The notes beneath the pieces were generated by a model. That model made no database searches, had not been told where the DNA came from, and saw nothing but the letters and a program-made list of their open reading frames with translations. The translations under genes and the position numbers were made by a program. 64,000 nt of DNA from Flavobacterium sp. (GTDB lineage Bacteria; Bacteroidota; Bacteroidia; Flavobacteriales; Flavobacteriaceae): contig NZ_JAIXYH010000060.1 of NCBI RefSeq assembly GCF_027490375.1, positions 39,671 to 103,670 of the forward strand. The letters are read 5' to 3'. Positions 25,007 to 33,340 of the stretch are shown in pieces (the first letter of the stretch is position 1; each line of letters opens with the position of its first letter).

Positions 25007-26042
25007 AATCCGCATTTTTTTTCATAAACTATTCAATTGGGAATATTGGCCGTTTCAGGTGGTTTATGTTCCCATTTATTTTCAATGGGCATTTTATGCC
25101 TTGCGCGAACGGCACATTTTCTTCTTTAATGCCTGTAATCCGAATATCAAGAACGGCGGTTATTTGAACGAAAGTAAGAAAGACATTTACGATCAGTTAC
25201 CCCAAGAAGCGTATCCGACTACGATTTTAGTTTCGCCGGAGACAGATTTCGATAGCTGCAATGCCGAACGAGAGCGCAGTAACATTGTGTTTCCGTGCAT
25301 TGCCAAGCCCGATATGGGTTTGCGTGGATCGGCCGTTGTTAAGTTGGAAAATTCGGAACAATGGTTGAATTATCACCAACAAGCCGACTTCAAATACATT
25401 TTACAAAATCTGATTCCGTACAGCAGTGAGGTAGGAATCTTTTATGTGCGCTTTCCTGGCGAAGAAAACGGGCGCATTACCGGAATTGTTGGTAAAGAAT
25501 TTATGACTGTGGTTGGTGATGGGAAATCGACTATCGAACAATTATTGCTGAAGAATTTACGTTTTGCGATGCAACTTTCGGCGATTAAAAGGCAAGGTGC
25601 GATTAATTTGCAAGAGGTTTTAAAAGTTGGAGAAAGAAAAATTATTGTTCCGTTTGGGAATCACGCTCGTGGATCGAAATTTTACGATTACTCGGATTGG
25701 ATTACAACTGAAATGTGTTTGGGTATTGAAAAATATGTAAAGCAAATGCCCGATTTTTATTTCGGACGAATTGATGTGATGTTTAAATCAAAAGCCGATT
25801 TACAAGCGGGGAAAAATTTTATGTTTGTGGAAGTGAATGGTGCAGGTAGTGAACCGACACATATTTACGATCCGAAGCACGGGATTTTCTTTGCTTGGAA
25901 CGAGTTGTGCCGACATTTCAGATACATGTATCGTATTTCCAGGATGAATCACAAACGCGGTTTTCGATACCTTACGTTTCGCGAAGGCATGGCAGAATTA
26001 CGCATGCATAACAAGCTCAATCATACCATCCAAAATTTTTGA
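24960..26042 (+). CDS. ATP-grasp family ligase of unknown substrate
   Basis: A 360-residue protein if the ATG at 24960 is used, 47 bases inside the NRDE gene. A TTG near 24999 would give LLKIRIFF and a shorter protein. A hydrophobic stretch (about 31-48) near the N-terminus suggests membrane contact. The ATP-grasp fold is seen in FPCIAKPDMGLRGSAVVKL (111-129), VGDGKSTIEQLL, the DVMFKS strand and the metal-binding FVEVNGAGSEP. The nearest family is D-Ala-D-Ala ligase-like, but the usual D-Ala ligase motifs are incomplete. It joins a carboxylate to an amine or similar in an ATP-dependent way; the product is unknown. It is coupled with a LysE-type exporter gene by TGATG. Confidence 0.78.
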   Translation: MLICSKTKKTRYPLLKIRIFFHKLFNWEYWPFQVVYVPIYFQWAFYALRERHIFFFNACNPNIKNGGYLNESKKDIYDQLPQEAYPTTILVSPETDFDSCNAERERSNIVFPCIAKPDMGLRGSAVVKLENSEQWLNYHQQADFKYILQNLIPYSSEVGIFYVRFPGEENGRITGIVGKEFMTVVGDGKSTIEQLLLKNLRFAMQLSAIKRQGAINLQEVLKVGERKIIVPFGNHARGSKFYDYSDWITTEMCLGIEKYVKQMPDFYFGRIDVMFKSKADLQAGKNFMFVEVNGAGSEPTHIYDPKHGIFFAWNELCRHFRYMYRISRMNHKRGFRYLTFREGMAELRMHNKLNHTIQNF

Positions 26043-26680
26043 TGAAAGTACTCAGAGCGTTACTGGCCGGATTTGTCATCTCTTTTATAGGGTCGGTTCC
26101 GCTTGGATACTTAAATCTTGTAGGATTTTCGATTTATACAAAAATCGGAATTGCCGATTTACTTGCCTTTATTGCTGGAGTTATACTCATTGAAGCCCTA
26201 GTAATTTCGAGCACGTTCTATTTTGCGGCTGCGTTGAGTAAGCAACAGCGGTTGCAGTTTTTTTTGAAGTTGTTTTCGAATTTCTTTTTAATTGCTATCG
26301 GCTGTTCCTTGCTGTTTTCTTCTGTGGAAACACAAACTACAACAGCAAATCCTTTCGAAAGTTTCGGTTCGTTTCAAAGAGGAGTGCTATTAAGTAGTTT
26401 AAATTTTTTTCAGGTGCCGTTTTGGGTAGCTTGGAACATTTACGTGGTTTCTTCCAAGTTCGCCGACACAAAGCTTGATCGATTTAGCTTTTATTTGGGT
26501 GGCACTTTAATAGGAACTACCGTGGGCATGTTAACGTTTATTTTCTGCCTTAGTTATTTAAATAGTGGCACATTTACCGGTACATTTTCGTTGAAGCAGG
26601 TTTTAGGAGCAGCGTTTTTACTCTTGGGTCTAGTTCAATTATCTATACTGCTTTACAAAAGATTTAGCGTTTCAAGGTAA
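26042..26680 (+). CDS. LysE-family translocator, probable amino-acid or metabolite exporter
   Basis: A 212-residue inner-membrane protein with about six hydrophobic helices. The N-terminus LLAGFVISFIGSVPLGYLNLVGF, with the small-residue helix and PxG, fits the LysE/RhtB fold. Members export amino acids or related small molecules. The ATG at 26042 overlaps the stop of the ATP-grasp gene, so export of that enzyme's product is plausible but unproven. Its last 17 bases overlap tail-to-tail with the T9SS type B gene on the other strand. Confidence 0.8.
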   Translation: MKVLRALLAGFVISFIGSVPLGYLNLVGFSIYTKIGIADLLAFIAGVILIEALVISSTFYFAAALSKQQRLQFFLKLFSNFFLIAIGCSLLFSSVETQTTTANPFESFGSFQRGVLLSSLNFFQVPFWVAWNIYVVSSKFADTKLDRFSFYLGGTLIGTTVGMLTFIFCLSYLNSGTFTGTFSLKQVLGAAFLLLGLVQLSILLYKRFSVSR

Positions 26681-29600
26681 AATGTCCGAGGTGAATTCGT
26701 TTATCTGCGCGAACCACGCGAAACCAATAGTCGTCGGAGAACATATTTTGTCCGTTGTACGTACCGTCCCAACCTTCGCTATCAGATTGCAGTGAAGTCA
26801 GAATTTTTCCGTATCGATCAAAAATGAATATCTCAATTCCCGGTTCAAAAATCGCATTTTTTATGTGCCAAGTATCGTTGAAGCCGTCGCCATTTGGGGT
26901 GAAGAATTTCGGGTAATTTAGAAGTACCACGTCGCGTCGTAAATCTCCACAACCAAAAATGTCGTTAGCTACTACACTATAAACTCCTGGAGTAAGCGCC
27001 GTAAAGCTGCCGCTGCTTTGAAACGGACCACCATTAATACTGTATTCGTAAGTGCCACTACCGCTTGCCACTGCTGTAATAGAATTTTGATTTTCGGTCC
27101 AGTCGGATGTTTCTATAGATAGTTCCGTAGGAGCAGATGATGCTGTTACCAAGAAATCGACGCTGCTTTCGCAAAATAAATCGCCAAGGTTATTACGACA
27201 GGTAACTGTGTAGGTTCCTGCTTCAGATACGCGGATGAACTGTGTTGTTGCGCCCGTACTCCACAAATAGCCGTCGAAACCACTTTCAGCAAACAAAAAA
27301 ACATCGGTTCCATTTTCACAGATAGTTTGCTCGGGTTGTTGCAGCAAAATGGGGTTTTCTATAGCATTGACCGATAACTCTGTTGTTCCGTAACAAATGT
27401 CCGTACTTAGATTATCTACACGGACATAAATGGTTTGTGGATTTGAGGTATTTAGAAAGTTATTTGGTGTTTCTATTCTATTAATATTACTATCTCTTTC
27501 AATCGGATCAACGAAATAGCTAACTTCATATAATCCGGCTGTCTGGTTGCCTAAAATTTCTTGTTGTAAGGTTGTTAAATCGAAAGCGATTCCAGTTGTA
27601 ATTCCTGGGTTTGTACATGCTAGGATTTGAGGTGTGGTTGGCGTATTTGCTAAGGCAACGGGCGCGAGAGAATTTACGTTTACGGAATAAAAAATCCTTC
27701 TTCCGCACGAATCTTCAATTTCAAAATCATAAATAGCATTACTGAGATTTTGAAAGATGTTGTTTGTTCCGTTATCAATGACAGTTGGTACGCCGTCAAT
27801 TGCTTGAATACTAAAATTATAGGGTGGAACTCCACTAACTTGAATCAAAACGTCTTTATTTGGATCATTTTCTATACACTCTATACTTGAAACTGAAACT
27901 ACTTCAAGATTTCCTGAAAATGTAAAAGGATCAAAAACTTCTAAACAATAGAAAACACCGTTATTGAAGCTTTGAAATACCTTAATGATTCTGAATGTCC
28001 CTATAATTGACTGGTTTAAAAGAACTTCTCCGTTAGTTAAAGCAATGGCATTGTTTTCGGTTAAGTCGGTGTTTTCGACATAATTTTCACCAGTAAGTGG
28101 ATGTTCCCAGACTTGTTCCGCAGGATTGAATCGTTGCCACCAGTAATTACTACCTAAAATACTCCCTGTATCGTTTACGGTAAGATTAAAAGAACCGCAG
28201 TTTTGTTCATAGATATAGTTAGCAGTTCCGCGAACATAGCCAACAACAGTAACATTGATTGTTTGCGTGACACCACAAACATCAACTCCTTCGAATACAT
28301 AATCGCCCGCAGGTAATTCGGGTAAAAAAGCAGTTCCGCTCGTTATTAATGAACTAACATTAGCTGGCAAGGGTAAAGGGTAGGCAGCAGGAGCAGCTAT
28401 AATTTGTAAACTTGTGAGGGAGCCATTTCCGGAACGGATTCTTACCGCTCCGAAGCCACTGCTGCAGCTAGGTGCAACGGCTGCATTGAGAGCAAGCGGT
28501 TGATAGGGCTGGATTGTGGCGTCGGTAACGTCGGAAGAATCGTAAACGGTTCCACAATTATCTACTAAGGTAAAATCGTAAGTTCCAATGGGAAGGCCTG
28601 TAATAACTAAATCTCCGCTGCTAGAAATGATATTCCCTGATACATCAATTGGAACGGGATTAGGATACGCAGCAGGAGCACTGACCATGATTGCTTGTAC
28701 AATTTCGCGATCTTGTGGTAGGGAAATTCTAACTGTTCCTGTACCCGTATTGCAATTTCCATTAGATGCTCGTGTTTCTGGTTCAATTTCTTCTTCGATT
28801 ATTTCGTATTGCGCCGTTGCAGTTCGCCCACAGGCATCTGAAATAGATACTTCGTAGATTCCGGGAGGAGGCAAGCTTGTTTCATCTCCGAAGGTAATGC
28901 CCGTGTTGGTGAATGGACCGGGATATGTTGCAACAAAATCGGTAGGGACAAAAGTGGGTGGAGCAGCTGTAAAATTCACAAAATAGGGCGGAGATATGTT
29001 GCTGACATTTAATATCAAATTATCTTGCAAGCATTCGTTAGGCTCGCCACTTAGTGCCGCAGAGGGATCAAATGCTATTTCATTTCCGTTACTATTAAAT
29101 ATGGTGTTACAAGAGTCAACTATTTGCAGGTCATAGGTATAAGTAACACCAGGAAAGAGCTCAAAATCGCGGCTGATTTCCAAAACATCAGATGGTCCGT
29201 TTGAAATAACGGTTGAAACAACCACAGTGCCCGTTGGATAGTTGATCGTGTAGGTTGCGGTTAATGGATAGATTATGGTGGTTCCTTCTCCAGCCGTTAG
29301 TGCATTGGTGGAAGTAGTCGAAGTACAGGAATTTATCGTTAGCGGTAAAGAATTCAAACCAATGGTTATCTGGTTTAATGGGAGTGTTAAGGTGTATTCA
29401 AATACATCGGATCCGCATAAGTCGGTAACTCTTACTAAAAACTCGCCTGCGGGTAAGCCAGAGAAAACGTTTGAAGTTTGTTGCGGAAATATGATAGGCC
29501 CGCTTATAATATCATACAAGTAAGGTGGATTGCCGGAAGATACATCGACAGTTAAAACGCCTGCATTTGAATTACAAGAGCTGCTTACACTTTGTGTTAT

Positions 29601-29936
29601 TGAAAACTCCAGTTCGGTTAACTGTTCCACAATAGTAAAATCTTCACTAGCTGAGTTTTGCTCGTTTCCAAGCGTCTGAACGGCTGTTAATCGATAGTTT
29701 CCAGCACTTAGTGAACCGCGTTGTAAAGTAGTAAACTGATCTATTGGATTAGTTGTGTTAGGCAGTTCGTATATAAAAAAAGTTATGCTACTGCCAGCAG
29801 TTTGATTATTTACAACAATAGAAATACTTCCGTTAGAGGGGCAAGTTTCTGCAACCGGCGTTACGTCAACGGTGAATGCGGTAAGCTGACTGTAGCTTTT
29901 AGCAGCTAGTAATAAAAAAAGCAGCACATACCTCAT
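26664..29936 (-). CDS. Large T9SS type B cell-surface protein with Cys-bearing beta repeats
   Basis: A 1090-residue secreted protein with a signal peptide (LLFLLLAAKSYSQ). The body has at least six beta-sandwich repeats each ending G.Y...V.D.CG: AGEFLVRVTDLCG, PGIYEVSISDACG, IGTYDFTLVDNCG, AGDYVFEGVDVCG, NAIYDFEIEDSCG and PGVYSVVANDIFGCG. These are like the repeats of SprB-type adhesins. Residues 1010-1090 are the type B sorting domain (FFTPNGDGFNDTWHI...FDRYGK...WDGTYNG), which directs export by the T9SS. Probable role is adhesion or gliding surface protein. PorU, PorV and GldJ are encoded nearby. Confidence 0.88.
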   Translation of the reverse strand: MRYVLLFLLLAAKSYSQLTAFTVDVTPVAETCPSNGSISIVVNNQTAGSSITFFIYELPNTTNPIDQFTTLQRGSLSAGNYRLTAVQTLGNEQNSASEDFTIVEQLTELEFSITQSVSSSCNSNAGVLTVDVSSGNPPYLYDIISGPIIFPQQTSNVFSGLPAGEFLVRVTDLCGSDVFEYTLTLPLNQITIGLNSLPLTINSCTSTTSTNALTAGEGTTIIYPLTATYTINYPTGTVVVSTVISNGPSDVLEISRDFELFPGVTYTYDLQIVDSCNTIFNSNGNEIAFDPSAALSGEPNECLQDNLILNVSNISPPYFVNFTAAPPTFVPTDFVATYPGPFTNTGITFGDETSLPPPGIYEVSISDACGRTATAQYEIIEEEIEPETRASNGNCNTGTGTVRISLPQDREIVQAIMVSAPAAYPNPVPIDVSGNIISSSGDLVITGLPIGTYDFTLVDNCGTVYDSSDVTDATIQPYQPLALNAAVAPSCSSGFGAVRIRSGNGSLTSLQIIAAPAAYPLPLPANVSSLITSGTAFLPELPAGDYVFEGVDVCGVTQTINVTVVGYVRGTANYIYEQNCGSFNLTVNDTGSILGSNYWWQRFNPAEQVWEHPLTGENYVENTDLTENNAIALTNGEVLLNQSIIGTFRIIKVFQSFNNGVFYCLEVFDPFTFSGNLEVVSVSSIECIENDPNKDVLIQVSGVPPYNFSIQAIDGVPTVIDNGTNNIFQNLSNAIYDFEIEDSCGRRIFYSVNVNSLAPVALANTPTTPQILACTNPGITTGIAFDLTTLQQEILGNQTAGLYEVSYFVDPIERDSNINRIETPNNFLNTSNPQTIYVRVDNLSTDICYGTTELSVNAIENPILLQQPEQTICENGTDVFLFAESGFDGYLWSTGATTQFIRVSEAGTYTVTCRNNLGDLFCESSVDFLVTASSAPTELSIETSDWTENQNSITAVASGSGTYEYSINGGPFQSSGSFTALTPGVYSVVANDIFGCGDLRRDVVLLNYPKFFTPNGDGFNDTWHIKNAIFEPGIEIFIFDRYGKILTSLQSDSEGWDGTYNGQNMFSDDYWFRVVRADKRIHLGHFTLKR

Positions 29937-30034
29937 GGCGACAGCTTTGATAATTGGGGGTACTTCTCGAGCTACCGTAAAAATAGTGAATTTTACTTTG
30001 CGCAGCTTATTCTTTACTAAATGAATTGAACAAA

Positions 30035-31336
30035 TTAGTTGGTTTTTTGATTCATTTTTTCGATAATTGGTACAACGCGCTCCAATGCCATGGCTCGTGA
30101 GCCTTTTATCAACACTAATTTATCGGCAACGTTTTGATCAAAATGTGAGGCAAAATCATCGAAACTAGAATAAAACCATTGATTCTCATGGGAACCTTTT
30201 ACCAGCGAGAAAGTGGGTCCAATGAACACCGTCGGAAGTCCGAGCTGGGCTGCCAATGAAAGAAGTTTAGCATGTTCATCACTGCTTTCTGAGCCTAATT
30301 CGAACATATCTCCTAATATAGCGAGTTTGCTAGATGCTTTAGAAGCAGATAAATTTCGTAAAGCAGCTTCCATACTGCTGGGGTTCGCATTATAGGCGTC
30401 TGAAATAATCTCCGTCTTACCGATTTTTATAATTTGCGACCTGTTGTTTGTTGGCGTGTATTGTCCGATGGCTGCTTTTATATTTTCAATGGGAATTTCA
30501 AAGTATACACCAATCGCAATGGCAGCGCAAATGTTTGGAATATTGTACCTGCCAACTAACTTAGATACAATTTTCTGATCGCGTAACCTTACACCTACTT
30601 CCGTTTCGTTAGCTAGATTATAGAATTGAATGTCGGCTTTAGAGTTTTCAATTCCGAAGGTAACAGTTTTTATATGGTTCGACTTTTGTACTTGAATAGG
30701 GTCGTCGGCATTAATAAATGCTGTTTTTTGTCGCGAAAGCAGATGCTTGAATAGTTCGGTTTTTCCTTTGATGATACCTTCGATGCCGCCAAAGCCTTCT
30801 AAATGTGCTTTCCCAAAATTAGTGATGTACCCAAAATCAGGTTCAGCTATTCGGCAGAGTTGCTCAATTTCTTTTTGGTGATTAGCGCCCATTTCAACAA
30901 TCCCGATTTCAGTTTCTCTGTCGAACGACAAAAGAGTTAGTGGAACACCAATATGATTATTTAAATTACCAACTGTTGCCTTAGTGTTGAACTTCTCTTT
31001 TAGAACGCTGTGAATTAGTTCTTTAGTTGTTGTTTTTCCATTACTACCTGTTAGTGCAATAATCGGAATACCAAGAAAATTTCTATGATAGTGCGCCAGT
31101 TGTTGTAGTGCGATTAGACAATTATCGACTAAAAGGGTTCGGTTATCTAATATATATTTTGGATTGTCGATAACGACATAAGAGGCGCCAGTTTCTAGTG
31201 CTTCAGCAGCAAATTTATTTGCATCAAAATTAGGACCTCGTAAGGCAAAGAAGATGGAGCTAGGTTGAATCTTGCGAGTATCTGTTGAAATACCTGATGA
31301 TTCAAGAAAAATTTGATGTAAATCTGAAATCGACAT
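30035..31336 (-). CDS. murF: UDP-N-acetylmuramoyl-tripeptide--D-alanyl-D-alanine ligase MurF
   Basis: Cytoplasmic Mur ligase adding D-Ala-D-Ala to the UDP-MurNAc tripeptide in peptidoglycan synthesis. Of 433 residues, 1-85 form the Mur N-terminal domain (STDTRKIQPSSIFFALRG), the ATP P-loop GSNGKTTT is at 97-104, the central domain carries VEMGANHQKEIE, and the C-terminal domain has SDAYNANPSSMEAAL. Length is normal for MurF. It lies downstream of gldJ on the same strand but a strong terminator separates them. Confidence 0.95.
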   Translation of the reverse strand: MSISDLHQIFLESSGISTDTRKIQPSSIFFALRGPNFDANKFAAEALETGASYVVIDNPKYILDNRTLLVDNCLIALQQLAHYHRNFLGIPIIALTGSNGKTTTKELIHSVLKEKFNTKATVGNLNNHIGVPLTLLSFDRETEIGIVEMGANHQKEIEQLCRIAEPDFGYITNFGKAHLEGFGGIEGIIKGKTELFKHLLSRQKTAFINADDPIQVQKSNHIKTVTFGIENSKADIQFYNLANETEVGVRLRDQKIVSKLVGRYNIPNICAAIAIGVYFEIPIENIKAAIGQYTPTNNRSQIIKIGKTEIISDAYNANPSSMEAALRNLSASKASSKLAILGDMFELGSESSDEHAKLLSLAAQLGLPTVFIGPTFSLVKGSHENQWFYSSFDDFASHFDQNVADKLVLIKGSRAMALERVVPIIEKMNQKTN

Positions 31337-31372
31337 GTCGGAAGGGATCTTGCTTTGAATGGGTGAAAATAC

Positions 31373-31411
31373 TAAAAAAAAGTAGCCGATTCTTGTGAAA
31401 TCGGCTACTTT
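31373..31411 (-). terminator. Terminator of gldJ
   Basis: A perfect 12-base stem (31379-31390 with 31400-31411; core AGTAGCCGAT) has a 9-base loop and is followed on the minus strand by T residues complementary to the A-run at 31374-31381. It sits 20 bases after the gldJ stop and 37 bases before the murF start. Confidence 0.9.
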
Positions 31412-31430
31412 AAAACAGTGCTTTTAACTA

Positions 31431-33140
31431 TTAGTTTCTTGCTCTTTTTTTCTTGTCGGATTTTGGTCCAACGCGCGACATTGCGCAACGGAACCCGATA
31501 TAATCTGTAGCCATATCCTGAGGGAAGTATCTGCGTTGCGCAGGGTCCAACCAATAGGCGCGGTCTCTCCAGCTTCCACCTTTGAAAACACGAACATCAT
31601 CATTTACTAGAGTGGTACGCTTGCTCGATTTATCAAATTTTCTGCTCAATTGTCCAAGGCTGTCAACAGTAACGTTGTGCTTTGGTGAGTCGTACATACG
31701 CTTAGTATCTTTATTCTTATCGTCGTCTTCAGAATTTCCGAAGTCAAAGTAACGAGTAGATTGCTTATCACCGTCGCGGTAATTTCTCATGTCACTTTTG
31801 TCAAAATTCTGACGTAAGTAGGTTTCTTTATCATCAACAGGAACAGTAGCGATTTGGCCTGGGAAATTTCTTGCAAGGATTTTTCCATTGCTAATTGTAT
31901 CGTATTTAATGTTCTCTGGCGTAACTAATTCTACTTTTCCATCGTCACCAATTTTTTGCTTTGTGTAAACGTTACCACGATAGTAGTTAAAGTCATTCGC
32001 TTCATCATCTACAATCGGACGGTAAACATCGGCAACCCATTCAGATACGTTTCCTGCCATATCATATAAACCAAAATCGTTTGGTGGGTAAGATTTAACG
32101 GCATTTGTAATATCTGCTCCGTCGTCAGACCAACCAGCAATTCCACCGTAGTCACCTTTTCCTTGTTTGAAGTTTGCTAACTGATCACCACGGAATTTTC
32201 TTGTTCCCGAACGTGTGTAAGTGCCTTTCCAAGGATATTTCTTCTGTCCTTTATAATTGTTGTATTCGCGATTTCCAACATCTGAGGCTGCTGCATATTC
32301 CCATTCCGCTTCGGTTGGAAGTCGGTATTCTGGAGACATGATACCAGAGCTAATTTGAGCGTAGATATTTGTTGGCTCTTTAGTTTCACCCGGTTGTCCT
32401 TTTGAACCTTTGGTTTTGATTGGCTTCGCTTTACCGTTTTTACCTTTTAGAACGATTTCTTCATTTCCTCCGTATGCTTTCGTTGGAGCTGCAAGATACG
32501 TATCTGTGCTGAAAGTGCTTTCTGCGCTCTGATTCAATATCTTAGCATCTTTTTTCAAATAGCCATTTTTTTCAAGAAGTGCCTCGTTAACACGATCAGT
32601 TCTCCATTTTGCAAATTCAGTAGCCTGAATCCAATTTACACCTACTACTGGATAGTTCGAATAGGCAGGATGACGAAGGTAATAATTCGTCATTGTTTCG
32701 TTGTAGCCCAAACGATTTCTCCATACTAGAGTATCTAACAAAGCACCTTCGTAGATGTTCTTGTAGTTGTCTTCCGTTGGAGGAAAAACTTTCTTTAACC
32801 AATCTAGGTATTCCATATACATTAAATTGGTTACTTCCGTTTCATCCATGTAAAATGACTGAACGTGCTGCTGATTCGGACTGTTGTTCCAATCGTGCAT
32901 CACATCATCTTGAACTTTACCCATAGTAAAAGTTCCACCTTCAACGAGTACCAGACCAGGAGCGGCTTGTTGGTTCTTGTACTTAGTGTTTACTTGAAAT
33001 CCTCCTCGCTTGTCATTTAGCTTCCATCCTGTAGCAGAAGAAGTGTTTTTTCCTCCGGAATTGTTGCTACAACTAGCAGCAGCTAATACAAGTGCCGTCG
33101 ACAAAATCAAGCGTACAGCCGGAAATTTGTTTATTTTCAT
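31431..33140 (-). CDS. gldJ: Gliding motility lipoprotein GldJ
   Basis: With the start at 33140 the protein has 569 residues and a lipoprotein signal (LVLAAASC). The body is a formylglycine-generating-enzyme/sulfatase-modifying-factor domain: GLVLVEGGTFTMG, MDETEVTNLMYMEYLDW, YRLPTEAEWEYAA, DMAGNVSEWVADVYRP and VFKGGSWRDRAYWLDP. GldJ is a structural lipoprotein needed for gliding and T9SS stability in Flavobacterium. A start at 33173 would precede the transcription start. Neighbouring porU-porV, transcribed divergently, is the order known from F. johnsoniae, which supports the name over the related GldK. Confidence 0.9.
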   Translation of the reverse strand: MKINKFPAVRLILSTALVLAAASCSNNSGGKNTSSATGWKLNDKRGGFQVNTKYKNQQAAPGLVLVEGGTFTMGKVQDDVMHDWNNSPNQQHVQSFYMDETEVTNLMYMEYLDWLKKVFPPTEDNYKNIYEGALLDTLVWRNRLGYNETMTNYYLRHPAYSNYPVVGVNWIQATEFAKWRTDRVNEALLEKNGYLKKDAKILNQSAESTFSTDTYLAAPTKAYGGNEEIVLKGKNGKAKPIKTKGSKGQPGETKEPTNIYAQISSGIMSPEYRLPTEAEWEYAAASDVGNREYNNYKGQKKYPWKGTYTRSGTRKFRGDQLANFKQGKGDYGGIAGWSDDGADITNAVKSYPPNDFGLYDMAGNVSEWVADVYRPIVDDEANDFNYYRGNVYTKQKIGDDGKVELVTPENIKYDTISNGKILARNFPGQIATVPVDDKETYLRQNFDKSDMRNYRDGDKQSTRYFDFGNSEDDDKNKDTKRMYDSPKHNVTVDSLGQLSRKFDKSSKRTTLVNDDVRVFKGGSWRDRAYWLDPAQRRYFPQDMATDYIGFRCAMSRVGPKSDKKKRARN

Positions 33141-33169
33141 ACGTTCAGCAGGTAATAAAATTTTGGAGC

Positions 33170-33199
33170 GCAATATAATAATTAAGTCTTATATCGCAA
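33170..33199 (-). promoter_or_regulatory. gldJ promoter
   Basis: On the minus strand TTG (complement of 33197-33199) and TATATTGC (complement of 33170-33177) are 19 bases apart, fitting the -33/-7 layout. Transcription would start near 33163, 23 bases before the ATG at 33140. Confidence 0.65.
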
Positions 33200-33340
33200 C
33201 ACATTTTTAAACAATTGCAAGTGCTTTCTTAAATCTGCACAACCTTAGAACGAATTAAGCATCTGTTTATTGTTTTTCCCTGTATTTTAAATTTATTTTT
33301 ACCGCCGAAATATTTACCAAAAGTTTACGTTTCCCTACTA

